Assembly (NCBI RefSeq): GCF_001514115.1
Contig: NZ_KQ948466.1
Coordinates: 124,001 to 188,000, forward strand
Length of the DNA: 64,000 bases
Direction of reading: 5' to 3'
DNA from: Streptomyces olivochromogenes
GTDB lineage: Bacteria > Actinomycetota > Actinomycetes > Streptomycetales > Streptomycetaceae
Part shown: in pieces, positions 24,651-33,555 of the stretch
How the letters are laid out: every line of letters starts with the position of its first letter
How positions within the stretch are numbered: the first letter of the stretch is position 1
Made by a program: the position numbers and the translations under genes
The notes under the pieces: model-generated
The model's input: only the letters and a program-made list of their open reading frames with translations
The model's database searches: none
Told to the model about the DNA's origin: nothing

Positions 24651-25952
24651 TTGTCCAGCGTTTCCCGAGTTTCCCGCGATTCCCGCGTTTCCCGGCTTTC
24701 CCCGATTTCCAGCACCTCCAGGCGTCGGTTCATGGCCGGCACCGCGGCGCTCGCCGCGGTCGTCGCGCTCTCCGCGTGCGGCGCGAAGACCAACTCCGGC
24801 AGTACGTCCGACAAGGCGGCACAGGCCGACACCAGCGGTGACACGATCAAGGTCGGACTCCTCAACTCGCTCTCCGGCACCATGGCGATCAGCGAGGTGA
24901 CCGTACGCGATTCGCTGAAGCTGGCGATCGACGAGATCAACGCCTCAGGCGGAGTGCTCGGCAAGAAGATCAAGCCGATCAGCGAGGACGGCGCCTCCGA
25001 CTGGCCGACCTTCGCCGAGAAGGCGAGCAAGCTCATCAAGGAGGACCGGGTCGCGGCCACGTTCGGCTGCTGGACCTCGGCGAGCCGCAAGGCCGTCAAA
25101 CCGGTCTTCGAGAAGAACAGGTCGCTGCTGTTCTACCCCGTGCAGTACGAGGGCCTGGAGGAGTCGCCCTACATCTTCTACACCGGCGCGACCACCAACC
25201 AGCAGATCGTCCCGGCACTCGACTACCTCAAGTCACAGGGCAAGAAGAAGATCTACCTCGTCGGCAGCGACTACGTCTTCCCGCGCACCGCCAACAAGGA
25301 GATCAAGGCGTACGCGAAGGCCAACGGCATGACGGTGCTCGGCGAGGACTACGCGCCGCTGGGCTCCACGGAGTTCAGCACGATCGCCAACAAGGTGAAG
25401 GCGTCGAAGGCGGACGCGGTGTTCAACACCCTCAACGGCGACTCGAACGTGGCGTTCTTCAAGGAGTACAAGTCCGCGGGCCTGACCGCCACCCGCATGC
25501 CGGTGGTCTCGGTGTCGATCGCCGAAGAGGAGGTCAAGTCGATCGGATCGCAGTATCTGGCGGGCCAGTTGACGGCCTGGAACTACTACCAGACGACCCC
25601 GGGCGCGGCGAACACCACATTCGTGAAGGCGTACAAGGCCAAGTACGGCCAGGACAAGCCGACCAGTGACCCGATGGAGGCCGCGTACACCTCGGTCTAC
25701 CTGTGGAAGGCGATGGTCGAGAAGGCGAAGTCCTTCGACCCGGAGAAGGTCAAGGCGGCCTCCGACGGCATCACCTTCGAGGCGCCCGAGGGCAAGGTCA
25801 CCGTCGACGGCGCGAGCCAGCACATCTACAAGACCGCCCGCATCGGCAAGGTCGGCACCGACGGGCTGATCCAGGAAGTGTGGAACTCGGGCAAGCCGAT
25901 CAAGCCGGACCCGTTCCTCAAGGGCTACTCCTGGGCCTCCGGCCTCTCCTGA
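24651..25952 (+). CDS. urtA: urea ABC transporter substrate-binding lipoprotein
   Basis: 433 residues, TTG start behind a run of Gs. Residues 1-23 are an odd SR-rich tail coded by 9-bp repeats. They are followed by a Tat-type lipoprotein signal (SRRRFMAGTAALAAVVALSAC; the lipobox Cys is near residue 43). The mature protein is the type I binding fold of UrtA: IKVGLLNSLSGTMAISE, GCWTSASRKAVKPVFE, LLFYPVQYEGLEESP, SDYVFPRTANKE, DPMEAAYTSVYLWK. It captures urea outside the membrane. First gene of urtABCDE. Confidence 0.93.
   Translation: MSSVSRVSRDSRVSRLSPISSTSRRRFMAGTAALAAVVALSACGAKTNSGSTSDKAAQADTSGDTIKVGLLNSLSGTMAISEVTVRDSLKLAIDEINASGGVLGKKIKPISEDGASDWPTFAEKASKLIKEDRVAATFGCWTSASRKAVKPVFEKNRSLLFYPVQYEGLEESPYIFYTGATTNQQIVPALDYLKSQGKKKIYLVGSDYVFPRTANKEIKAYAKANGMTVLGEDYAPLGSTEFSTIANKVKASKADAVFNTLNGDSNVAFFKEYKSAGLTATRMPVVSVSIAEEEVKSIGSQYLAGQLTAWNYYQTTPGAANTTFVKAYKAKYGQDKPTSDPMEAAYTSVYLWKAMVEKAKSFDPEKVKAASDGITFEAPEGKVTVDGASQHIYKTARIGKVGTDGLIQEVWNSGKPIKPDPFLKGYSWASGLS
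24660..24704 (+). repeat. five 9-bp tandem repeats at the urtA 5' end
   Basis: Units gtttcccga, gtttcccgc, gattcccgc, gtttcccgg, ctttccccg. They are in frame and encode the repeated (V/D)SR motif before the Tat signal. Confidence 0.8.
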
Positions 25953-26035
25953 CCGCCCTTCTCACGGGGGCCTCGACCACGACAGACCTCGTCCGTGACG
26001 AGAGGCCCCCGTGTCCCGTCCCCCGGAGTCGCTCC

Positions 26036-26932
26036 ATGACCGTGATCCTCGGGCAGATGTTCACCGGCGTCAGCATCGGTGCCGTCCTGCTGCTCATCGC
26101 GCTCGGCCTGTCGCTCACCTTCGGCCAGATGAACGTCATCAACATGGCCCACGGCGAATTCATCATGGCCGGCGCCTACACCACGTACGTCCTGCAGAAG
26201 TCCATCGCCGGCGCGGGTCTCTCGCTGATCGTCGCGCTGCCCGTCGCCTTCCTCGTCTCGGGTGCCCTCGGTGCGCTGCTCGAATGGCTGCTCATCCGCC
26301 GGCTCTACCTGCGTCCCCTGGACACCCTGCTGGTCACCTGGGGTGTCTCCCTGATGCTCCAGCAACTCGCCCGGGACATCTTCGGCGCGCCCAACGTGCA
26401 GACCCGCGCGCCGGACGTCCTCACCGGGAACATCACCGTCATCGGCGGCGACGACCCGCTCACCTTCGCGAGCAGCCGCCTGTTCATCCTGGGGCTGGCG
26501 GTCGCGGCGGTGGTCGCCCTGTCGCTCACCCTGCGGCTGACCCCACTCGGGCGGCGCATCCGTGCCGTCGTGCAGAATCGGGACCTCGCCGAGGTGTCCG
26601 GCATCTCCACCGGCCGTGTCGACCTCACCGCGTTCTTCATCGGGTCCGGCCTGGCCGGGATCGCCGGGGTCGCGCTGACACTCGTCGGTCCGATCGGGCC
26701 CACGATGGGCACCAACGTGATCATCGACGCCTTCCTGGTGATCGTGGTCGGCGGCATCGGACAGCTCAAGGGCAGCGTCATCGTCGCCTTCGTGCTGGGT
26801 GTGCTGCAGTCCGTGCTGGAGTACTCCACCACGGTCAGCGTCGCGAAGGTACTGGTCCTCGTGGCCATCGTCGCGTTCCTCCAGTGGCGGCCCCAGGGCC
26901 TGTACACCGTTCGGACGAGGAGCCTGGTATGA
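26036..26932 (+). CDS. urtB: urea ABC transporter permease UrtB
   Basis: 298 residues, branched-chain-amino-acid-type permease with about eight membrane spans. Diagnostic blocks: LTFGQMNVINMAHGEFIM, LLVTWGVSLMLQQLARDIFG, and the EAA-like loop LGRRIRAVVQNRDLAEVSGI, then GIGQLKGSVI. ATG 26036 has GGAG 7 nt upstream. It lies 83 nt after urtA and overlaps urtC as ATGA. Confidence 0.93.
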   Translation: MTVILGQMFTGVSIGAVLLLIALGLSLTFGQMNVINMAHGEFIMAGAYTTYVLQKSIAGAGLSLIVALPVAFLVSGALGALLEWLLIRRLYLRPLDTLLVTWGVSLMLQQLARDIFGAPNVQTRAPDVLTGNITVIGGDDPLTFASSRLFILGLAVAAVVALSLTLRLTPLGRRIRAVVQNRDLAEVSGISTGRVDLTAFFIGSGLAGIAGVALTLVGPIGPTMGTNVIIDAFLVIVVGGIGQLKGSVIVAFVLGVLQSVLEYSTTVSVAKVLVLVAIVAFLQWRPQGLYTVRTRSLV

Positions 26933-28044
26933 CGACCACCACTCCTCAGGTCCCATCGGTGAAGCAACTCCGGTCCCCGAAAGGTCGGTTGACCTTCCTG
27001 CGTCCTGCGGCAGGTTTCGCGGCGGCCGCCGTCGCGCTCTTCGCCGTCGCCCCGCTCGCGCTCTCCGACTTCCGGCTCGGACTGCTCGCCAAGTACCTGT
27101 GCACCGCGATGGTCGCGGTCGGCATCTGTCTGGCCTGGGGCCGCGGCGGACTGCTGACACTCGGGCAGGGGGTGTTCTTCGGGCTGGGCGGCTACGCCAT
27201 GGCGATGCATCTGAAGATCGCGGACGCGGGACCCGGCCAGGTCCCCGACTTCATGCAGCTGTACGGCACCGCCACCGAACTTCCCTGGTGGTGGCGGCCG
27301 TTCGCCAACCCGGTCTTCGCCCTCGCGGCGACCGTGCTGCTGCCGATGGCCGTCGCTGCGATCCTCGGCTCGTTCGTCTTCCGACGCCGGGTCAAGGGCG
27401 CGTACTTCGCGATCCTCAGCCAGGCGCTCGCCGCGGCCTTCGCGATCTGGTTGGTCGGCCAGCAGGCCACGACCGGCGGCACCAACGGACTCACCGACAT
27501 CCAGGGCTTCTTCGGCTACGACCTCGACGACCCGGTCAACCAGCGGATGGTGTACTTCGTCATCGCCACCGTCCTGCTGCTCCTGATCGCCCTGGCCCGC
27601 CAGCTCATCCACAGCCGGTACGGCGAACTCCTGGTCGCCGTACGGGACTCGGAGGAGCGGGTGCGCTTCCTCGGCTACAACCCGGCGAACGTGAAGCTCG
27701 TCGCGTACGTCGTCGCGGCGGGCATGGCCGGACTCGCGGGCGCCCTGTTCGTGCCCGCGGTGGGCATCATCTCCCCCGCGCTGATCGGAATCGTGCCGTC
27801 CATCGAACTCGTCATCGGCGCCGCGGTCGGCGGCCGGGCGAGTCTGGTGGGCGCGGTGCTAGGCGCGATCGCGGTCGCCTGGGCCAGGACCGCGCTGTCC
27901 GAGGAGTTCCCCGCGGCCTGGACCTACTTCCAGGGACTGCTGTTCATCGTGGCCCTGGCCTTCCTGCCGGGCGGCCTCGCCTCACTGGTGGGGATCGTCC
28001 GGCGGCGCAGGGCGAGCAGGGCGCCGGAGGGAGAAGCGGCATGA
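26929..28044 (+). CDS. urtC: urea ABC transporter permease UrtC
   Basis: 371 residues, LivM-like permease. Motifs: GICLAWGRGGLLTLGQGVFFGLGGYAMAMHL (quoted in part), WWRPF, QQATTGGTNGLTD and the cytoplasmic coupling loop AVRDSEERVRFLGYN. About nine spans. Start overlaps the urtB stop and its stop overlaps the urtD start, so translation is coupled. With UrtB it forms the membrane channel. Confidence 0.93.
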   Translation: MTTTTPQVPSVKQLRSPKGRLTFLRPAAGFAAAAVALFAVAPLALSDFRLGLLAKYLCTAMVAVGICLAWGRGGLLTLGQGVFFGLGGYAMAMHLKIADAGPGQVPDFMQLYGTATELPWWWRPFANPVFALAATVLLPMAVAAILGSFVFRRRVKGAYFAILSQALAAAFAIWLVGQQATTGGTNGLTDIQGFFGYDLDDPVNQRMVYFVIATVLLLLIALARQLIHSRYGELLVAVRDSEERVRFLGYNPANVKLVAYVVAAGMAGLAGALFVPAVGIISPALIGIVPSIELVIGAAVGGRASLVGAVLGAIAVAWARTALSEEFPAAWTYFQGLLFIVALAFLPGGLASLVGIVRRRRASRAPEGEAA

Positions 28045-28862
28045 CGGATCCGACGACCACCGAGCCCCGGACGGACACCGGGCTCTCGGGACTGGAGATA
28101 CGGGGACTGCGCGTGGCCTTCGACGGTTTCACGGCCGTCGACGGTGTGGACCTCGACGTCGGCCCCGGCGATCTGCGCTTCCTCATCGGACCGAACGGCG
28201 CGGGCAAGACGACCCTGGTCGACGCCGTCACCGGCCTGGTGAAGGCGGAGGGGTCGGTGCGCTTCGGGGGCGAGGACATTCTCGGCCGCAGCGTGCACCG
28301 CATCGCCCGCTCGGGAATCGGCCGCACCTTCCAGACGGCCACCGTCTTCGAGGAGCTGACGGTCCTGCAGAACCTGGACATCGCGGCGGGCGCGGGCCGC
28401 GGCACGCTCACCATGCTGCGGCGCCGCAAGGGCGTACCGGAGTCCGTCGCCCGCGCCCTGGAGACGGTGGGCCTGACGGACCTCGCGGGCAGCCTCGCCG
28501 GAACACTCGCGCACGGCCGGAAACAGTGGCTGGAGATCGGCATGCTGCTCGTCCAGGACGTCCGGCTGCTGCTGCTCGACGAGCCGGTGGCCGGCATGAG
28601 CCACGACGAACGGCAGGCCACCGGCGAGCTGTTGCGGCGCATCAGCCGGGAGCGGACCGTGGTCGTCATCGAGCACGACATGGACTTCATGCGCTCCTTC
28701 GCGCGCAGCGTCAGCGTGTTGCACGCGGGCAAGGTGCTCAGCGAGGGGACGGTGACCGAGGTGCAGGCTGATCCGAAGGTGCAGGAGGTCTACCTCGGAC
28801 ACGCGGCCACCGAGGGCACCACGACGGGCGTGCCCCGACCGACCGCCGCGCAGGAGGCCTGA
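28041..28862 (+). CDS. urtD: urea ABC transporter ATPase UrtD
   Basis: 273 residues. Walker A GPNGAGKTT, Q-loop in IGRTFQTATVFEELTV, signature in the UrtD/LivG form LAHGRKQWLEIGM, Walker B LLLLDEPVAGM, switch His in VIEHDMDFM. N-terminal 15 residues are extra and polar. It overlaps urtC and ends one nt before the urtE start. Confidence 0.93.
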   Translation: MTDPTTTEPRTDTGLSGLEIRGLRVAFDGFTAVDGVDLDVGPGDLRFLIGPNGAGKTTLVDAVTGLVKAEGSVRFGGEDILGRSVHRIARSGIGRTFQTATVFEELTVLQNLDIAAGAGRGTLTMLRRRKGVPESVARALETVGLTDLAGSLAGTLAHGRKQWLEIGMLLVQDVRLLLLDEPVAGMSHDERQATGELLRRISRERTVVVIEHDMDFMRSFARSVSVLHAGKVLSEGTVTEVQADPKVQEVYLGHAATEGTTTGVPRPTAAQEA

Positions 28863-28863
28863 C

Positions 28864-29559
28864 GTGATGCTGGAGATCGACGACGTACGCGTCGGCTACC
28901 ACCGCAGTACCGTCCTGCACGGCGTCCGTGTCGAGGTCCCGCGCGACGCGGTGGCGGCCGTGCTCGGACACAACGGCGCGGGCAAGAGCACCCTGCTGCG
29001 CGCCGCCGTCGGACTGCTCACCCCACAGAGCGGCCACGTCCGTCTCGACGGTGAGGACATCACCCGCCGCAAGCCGCACGAGCGGGTGGCGCGCGGCATG
29101 GCGTACGTCCCCCAGGGCCAGCAGGCCTTCCCGCACCTCACGACCGCCGAGAACCTCCAGCTGGTCGCGGACGGGCGCAGGCGAGGCAAGGAGGCGATCG
29201 CCGAGGCGCTGGATCTGTTCCCGGCGCTGAGGACCCTGTCGAACCGCAGGGCCGGGCTGCTCTCGGGCGGTCAGCGCCAGCAACTCGCCATCGCCCGTGC
29301 CCTGGTGACGAGCCCTCGGATCCTGCTCCTCGACGAACCCACCGAGGGCATCCAGCCCTCGGTCGTCGCCGAGATCGAGGAGACGATCCTCGCCCTGGCC
29401 GCCCGTGGCGGGCTCTCGGTCCTGCTGGTCGAGCAGCACGTCGGCTTCGCGATGCGGGCGGCGCAGCGGTACTACGTCCTGGAGGCGGGCCGGGTCACCT
29501 CGTCGGGCGAGGGCGGGCAGGAGGCCGAGCGGTCGGTACGGGAGGCGCTCAGCGTGTGA
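28864..29559 (+). CDS. urtE: urea ABC transporter ATPase UrtE
   Basis: 231 residues. Walker A GHNGAGKST, VPQGQQAFPHLTTAENL, signature LLSGGQRQQLAIARAL, Walker B LLLDEPTEGIQPSVV, switch His in LLVEQHVGF. AGGAGG lies 6 nt before GTG 28864; ATG 28867 is the next codon. With UrtD it forms the ATPase pair of the importer. Last gene of the operon. Confidence 0.93.
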   Translation: MMLEIDDVRVGYHRSTVLHGVRVEVPRDAVAAVLGHNGAGKSTLLRAAVGLLTPQSGHVRLDGEDITRRKPHERVARGMAYVPQGQQAFPHLTTAENLQLVADGRRRGKEAIAEALDLFPALRTLSNRRAGLLSGGQRQQLAIARALVTSPRILLLDEPTEGIQPSVVAEIEETILALAARGGLSVLLVEQHVGFAMRAAQRYYVLEAGRVTSSGEGGQEAERSVREALSV

Positions 29560-29634
29560 TCGCGGGCGCATCCCGGCTCGTACGGGCGCCGCTCGGTCTC
29601 CTGCGCGCGGCGCCCGGCTTGGTACAGGCGCCGC

Positions 29635-30831
29635 TCAGCTTCGTGGGAGTGCCGCGCGGGCCCGTTCGAGGTGGGCGCGCTCAGGTGCGCTGTCGGTCAG
29701 CGCGATGGCCGCCTCGTACGCCGCTGCGGCCTCGGTGTGCCGCCCGAGGCGGCGCAGCAGGTCCGCCCGTACGGCGTGGAAAGCGTGGTAGCCGTCCAGG
29801 TCGAGCGCCTCGACGAGGGCGAGCGCCGGCTCCGGGCCCTCGATCTCGGCGACGGCGACGGCCCGGTTGAGGTCGACCACCGGGCTCGGGGCCAGCGCGG
29901 CCAGCTGATCGTAGAGCTGGAGGATCTGACCCCAGTCGGTGGCGGCCGCGGTCGGGGCGTCGCTGTGTACGGCGTTGATCGCGGCCTGGATCTGGTACGG
30001 GCCCGGCCGGTCGCGGCGCAGACAGCGGCGTACGAGGGTCTGTCCCTCGGTGATGAGATCGCGGTCCCACCGCGAGCGGTCCTGGTCGGAGAGGAGGATC
30101 AGGTCACCGTCCGGTGTGGCGCGGGCGGGCCTGCGCGACTCGATGAGGAGCATCAGCGCGAGCAGGCCGAGGGCCTCGGGCTCGTCCGGCATCAGCTCCA
30201 CGAGGAGTCGGCCGAGCCGGAGGGCTTCGGCGCAGAGGTCCTCCCGGCCGCCGTAGCCCTCGTTGAAGATGAGGTAGACGACCGCGAGCACCCCCCTGAC
30301 ACGGTCCGGGAGGTCCGCGTCGCGCGGGACGCGGTACGGGATGCGGGCGTCGCGGATCTTGGCCTTGGCGCGCACGATCCGCTGCGCCATGGTCGGCTCG
30401 GGGACGAGGAAGGCGCGGGCGATCTGCGGCGTGGTCAGACCCCCGAGGAGGCGCAGGGTGAGGGCGACCTGGACCTGGGTGGCGAGCGCGGGGTGGCAGC
30501 AGGTGAAGATCAGGCGGAGCCGGTCGTCGCGCACGGGGCCCTCCTCGACCGGTTCGTCACGGGCGTACAGTCGCTCGGCCTCGGCGTGCCGGGCCTCGCG
30601 CGTGGACTCGCGGCGCAGCCGGTCGACGGCGCGGTTGCGCGCGGTGGTGATGATCCACCCGGCCGGGCTGGGCGGTATGCCCGACTCCGGCCACGTCCGC
30701 AGGGCGGTGGTGAAGGCGTCCTGGACCGCTTCCTCGGCGAGGTCGATGTCACCGAGGAAGCGGACGAGGACGGCGACCGCGCGGCCGTATTCGGCACGGA
30801 ACACGGCCTCGATGTCGGCGTTCGGGGTCAT
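29635..30831 (-). CDS. ECF42-type RNA polymerase sigma factor
   Basis: 398 residues. Sigma region 2 (about 8-75, VFRAEYGRAVAVLVRFLGDIDLAEEAVQDAF) and region 4 (about 110-165, CCHPALATQVQVALTLRLLGGL, FLVPEPTMAQRIVRAK). A long C-terminal helical/TPR-like extension (about 180-398, DLNRAVAVAEIEGPEPAL, GYHAFHAVRADLLRRLGR) follows. This long extension plus a DGPF/YCII neighbour is the hallmark of the ECF42 group, which has no anti-sigma factor. Its start overlaps the stop of the DGPF gene (ATGA), so the two are one operon. Confidence 0.88.
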   Translation of the reverse strand: MTPNADIEAVFRAEYGRAVAVLVRFLGDIDLAEEAVQDAFTTALRTWPESGIPPSPAGWIITTARNRAVDRLRRESTREARHAEAERLYARDEPVEEGPVRDDRLRLIFTCCHPALATQVQVALTLRLLGGLTTPQIARAFLVPEPTMAQRIVRAKAKIRDARIPYRVPRDADLPDRVRGVLAVVYLIFNEGYGGREDLCAEALRLGRLLVELMPDEPEALGLLALMLLIESRRPARATPDGDLILLSDQDRSRWDRDLITEGQTLVRRCLRRDRPGPYQIQAAINAVHSDAPTAAATDWGQILQLYDQLAALAPSPVVDLNRAVAVAEIEGPEPALALVEALDLDGYHAFHAVRADLLRRLGRHTEAAAAYEAAIALTDSAPERAHLERARAALPRS

Positions 30832-31184
30832 CCGTCCTCGGCTTCGCCCATGAAGGGCCGCACCTCGATGGGGAGCGTGGTCGCCACCGTCGCCTTGCGG
30901 CCCCATGCGAGCGCCGCGTCGAGGTCGGGTGCCTTGATCAGGCAGATCCCGCCCAGGTACTCCTTGCTCTCGGTGTACGGGCCGTCGGTGACGAGCACGT
31001 CGCCGTCCTTGGCGCGCACCACGGTGGCCGTCTCAGGTCCGTGCAGTCCCCCGGCGAACACCCACGCACCGGCCTCGCGCAGCTCCGCGTGGAAGACGTC
31101 GAGATTGTGCATGATCTCTTTCAGGATCTCGGGCGCGGGCGGCTCACCGGGCGGCTGCATCACGCTCAGCAGGTAGTACTTCAT
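30828..31184 (-). CDS. YCII-related DGPF-domain protein
   Basis: 118 residues, ferredoxin-like YCII fold. Starts MKYYLLSVMQPPGEPP, contains the name-giving motif TDGPYTESKEYLGG and ends LPIEVRPFM. DGPF proteins are the conserved partners of ECF42 sigma factors and usually their main regulon members; their biochemistry is unknown. The start at 31184 is chosen for the family N-terminus. It is first in the two-gene operon, preceded by a candidate ECF42 promoter. Confidence 0.88.
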   Translation of the reverse strand: MKYYLLSVMQPPGEPPAPEILKEIMHNLDVFHAELREAGAWVFAGGLHGPETATVVRAKDGDVLVTDGPYTESKEYLGGICLIKAPDLDAALAWGRKATVATTLPIEVRPFMGEAEDG

Positions 31185-31241
31185 GTGTGCTCCTCGGCCG
31201 TGTCGTTCTCGGCTCGTTCTCGGGTGGTCTTTCACTGACTA

Positions 31242-31268
31242 CACGAACGGGAGGCGGCCGGATCGACA
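31242..31268 (-). promoter_or_regulatory. candidate ECF42 promoter
   Basis: On the minus strand TGTCGA (31263-31268) is followed after 17 nt by CGTG within CGTTCGTG (31242-31249). ECF42 promoters carry TGTCGA at -35 and a CG-rich -10. It lies about 60 nt before the DGPF start, consistent with autoregulation. Confidence 0.5.
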
Positions 31269-31299
31269 CACGACACGACGACAGCGGGAGATTCTTTCG

Positions 31300-32382
31300 A
31301 TGACCACCCCACCGCATCCGCTCGTCGCGGCGGCCGGACGGCTGGCGGCCGAGGTGCTGGCCCCACGGGCGGAACGCGTGGACCAGGAGGGCGTGCCGGC
31401 GAGCAGCATCGAGGCGGTCAAGCGGTCGGGGCTGCTCGGGGTGAGCGCGCCGGTGGCCTACGGCGGGTCGGCCGCGCCCGCCGCGGTGGTCCGGGAGACC
31501 GCCGAGATCCTGGCCGGGGCGTGCTGCTCGACCTGGTTCGTGCAGACCCAGCACCACACGCCGGTGCTGACCCTGGCGAAGGGTGAACCCGCGGCGCGGG
31601 AGCGGCTGTTGGGCCCGCTGGCGAGCGGGGAGCTGCTGTCCGGGGTCGCGTACGCACAACTGCGGGCCTACCCGCGGGTCCCCGTTCGGGTCACCCGTGA
31701 GCGTGGCGGCTGGCGCTTCGACGGGACGGTCCCCTGGTACACGGGCTGGGGACTGAACGACGTGATGCTGCTCGCCGGGGTGACGGACGCGGACGAGGCG
31801 CTGTTCGCGTTCACCGAGGCGCGCGAGCAGCCCGGGCTGCGGCCCTCGCCGCCGATGCGGCTGGCGGCGCTCACCGCCTCGCGCACGGTGTCCCTGGAGC
31901 TGGACGGGCTGTGGCTCCCGGACGACGCCGTCGCCCTGCGCACCCCGTACGAGACCTGGGCGGTCACCGATCGCCCCAAGAACACCAACGCCTCACCGGC
32001 CGTGTTCGGGATCACCGCGTCGGCGCTCGACCTGCTGGACGGCGATCCCGCGGCGGAGGAGACCGGGCAGGTGCTGCGCGCCCGCCTCGACGAGGTCAGA
32101 CGGCGGGCGTACGAACTCGCCGACCACCCGGTGCCCACCGAGCGGATCGCGGAGCGGCTGGCGGTCAAGACGCGGGCGTACGACGTCATGCGCGCGGCCA
32201 CGACCGCGGCGGTCGTGGCCGGTGGCGGGCGCGCGATGGACCTGGGCAGCCCGGCGCAACGGCTGGCACGCGAGGGGATGTTCCTGCTGGTGCAGGGGCA
32301 GACCGCCCAGGTGCGCGCCGCCCACCTCGGTGCGCTCGGTTCGTTCGGCTCGTTCGGTTCGCCCGGTTCGCTCAGCTCGTGA
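31300..32382 (+). CDS. acyl-CoA dehydrogenase-fold flavoprotein, DszC/SfnB-like
   Basis: 360 residues. Acyl-CoA dehydrogenase architecture: helical N-terminus to about 110 (SGLLGVSAPVAYGG), middle beta domain (RFDGTVPWYTGWG), and C-terminal four-helix bundle (RAATTAAVVAGGGRAMDL). The catalytic Glu of true acyl-CoA dehydrogenases is not evident. Together with the convergent sulfur cluster this suggests an FMNH2-dependent monooxygenase-type relative. The C-terminus ends in Gly-Ser-Phe 9-bp repeats. ATG 31300 has GGGAG at 9 nt. Substrate unknown. Confidence 0.75.
   Translation: MTTPPHPLVAAAGRLAAEVLAPRAERVDQEGVPASSIEAVKRSGLLGVSAPVAYGGSAAPAAVVRETAEILAGACCSTWFVQTQHHTPVLTLAKGEPAARERLLGPLASGELLSGVAYAQLRAYPRVPVRVTRERGGWRFDGTVPWYTGWGLNDVMLLAGVTDADEALFAFTEAREQPGLRPSPPMRLAALTASRTVSLELDGLWLPDDAVALRTPYETWAVTDRPKNTNASPAVFGITASALDLLDGDPAAEETGQVLRARLDEVRRRAYELADHPVPTERIAERLAVKTRAYDVMRAATTAAVVAGGGRAMDLGSPAQRLAREGMFLLVQGQTAQVRAAHLGALGSFGSFGSPGSLSS
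32338..32379 (+). repeat. 9-bp tandem repeats at a C-terminus
   Basis: Units ggttcgttc, ggctcgttc, ggttcgccc, ggttcgctc and a partial agctcg, encoding GSF/GSP/GSL. They form the disordered end of the flavoprotein. Confidence 0.8.
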
Positions 32383-33514
32383 AGGGCACCTGTGCGGCGG
32401 GGGCGGACGTGGGTGCGAACGGGTGCTGCCACAGGCCCTGTGCGGCCAGACGCGGCAGGACGCCCTCGCCGAACCAGTACGCCTCCTCCAGATGCGGATA
32501 GCCGGAGAGGACGAACTCGTCGATGCCGAGGGCGTGGTACTCCTTGATCCGCTCGGCGACCTCGTCGTGGCTGCCGACCAGGGCGGTGCCCGCGCCGCCG
32601 CGGACGAGGCCGATGCCGGCCCACAGGTTGGGGTGGATCTCCAGGTCCTCCCGGCTGCCGCCATGGAGGGCGAGCATGCGCCGCTGCCCCTCCGACTCGC
32701 TGCGGGCCAGGCCCGCCTGGACGGACTTCACGGTGTCCGGGTCGAAGCCGTCCAGGAGATTGTGGGCCTCGGCCCAGGCCTGTTCGGCGGTGTCGCGCGT
32801 GATGACGTGCAGCCGGATGCCGAAGCGGACGGTGCGCCCTTCCTTCGCCGCCAGCCCCCGTACCCAGGCGATCTTCTCAGCGACCTGGGCGGGCGGTTCG
32901 CCCCAGGTGAGGTAGACGTCGACGTGGCGGGCGGCGATCTCGCCGGCGATGGGTGAGGAGCCGCCGAAGTAGACCTCGGGGACCGGGTCGGGGACCCGGG
33001 CCAGCCTGGCGTCCTCGACCTGGAGGTGTTCGCCCGCCAGGTCGACGGTCTTGCCCTCCCACAGGTCCCGCACGATCTGCAGGAATTCGCCGGTACGGCG
33101 GTAGCGGGCGTCCTTGTCGAGGAAGTCGCCGTAGGCACGCTGTTCGTGGCTCTCGCCGCCTGTGACCACGTTGAGGAGCAGCCGCCCGCCGGTCTGCCGC
33201 TGGAAGGTGGACGCCATCTGCGCGGCGAGCGTGGGTGAGACGAAGCCGGGCCGGAAGGCGACCAGGAACTTCAGACGTTCGGTGTGCTGGCTGACCATCG
33301 CGGTGGTCAGCCAGGCGTCCTCGCACCAGGCCCCGGTGGGGGTGAGCGCGCCGACGAAGCCCAGGTCCTCGGCGGCGCGGGCGATCTGGCTCAGATAGGC
33401 GACCGTCGGCGGCCGGTTCCGGCCGAAGGCCGTGGCGGGGGTGCCGTGACCGCCGCCGACGACATGGCGGCTGTCGCCGTTGGTGGGCAGGAACCAGTGG
33501 AAGGTGAGGGACAC
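32372..33514 (-). CDS. ssuD: FMNH2-dependent alkanesulfonate monooxygenase
   Basis: 380 residues, luciferase-like TIM barrel. HWFLPTNGDSRHVVGG, FVGALTPTGAWCEDAWL, LVAFRPGFVSPTLAAQMA, GGRLLLNVVTGGE and VYFGGSSPIAGEIAA match SsuD-type enzymes. These release sulfite from alkanesulfonates with FMNH2 and O2. GTG 33514 (SLTFHWFLP) is chosen over longer forms. Last gene of the leader-sfnG-reductase-sfnB-ssuD series; the end overlaps the convergent flavoprotein by 11 nt. Confidence 0.88.
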   Translation of the reverse strand: MSLTFHWFLPTNGDSRHVVGGGHGTPATAFGRNRPPTVAYLSQIARAAEDLGFVGALTPTGAWCEDAWLTTAMVSQHTERLKFLVAFRPGFVSPTLAAQMASTFQRQTGGRLLLNVVTGGESHEQRAYGDFLDKDARYRRTGEFLQIVRDLWEGKTVDLAGEHLQVEDARLARVPDPVPEVYFGGSSPIAGEIAARHVDVYLTWGEPPAQVAEKIAWVRGLAAKEGRTVRFGIRLHVITRDTAEQAWAEAHNLLDGFDPDTVKSVQAGLARSESEGQRRMLALHGGSREDLEIHPNLWAGIGLVRGGAGTALVGSHDEVAERIKEYHALGIDEFVLSGYPHLEEAYWFGEGVLPRLAAQGLWQHPFAPTSAPAAQVPFTS

Positions 33515-33555
33515 GGCGGCGTTCTCCGATCGTGGGGGCCGATGAGCGAGTGGGG

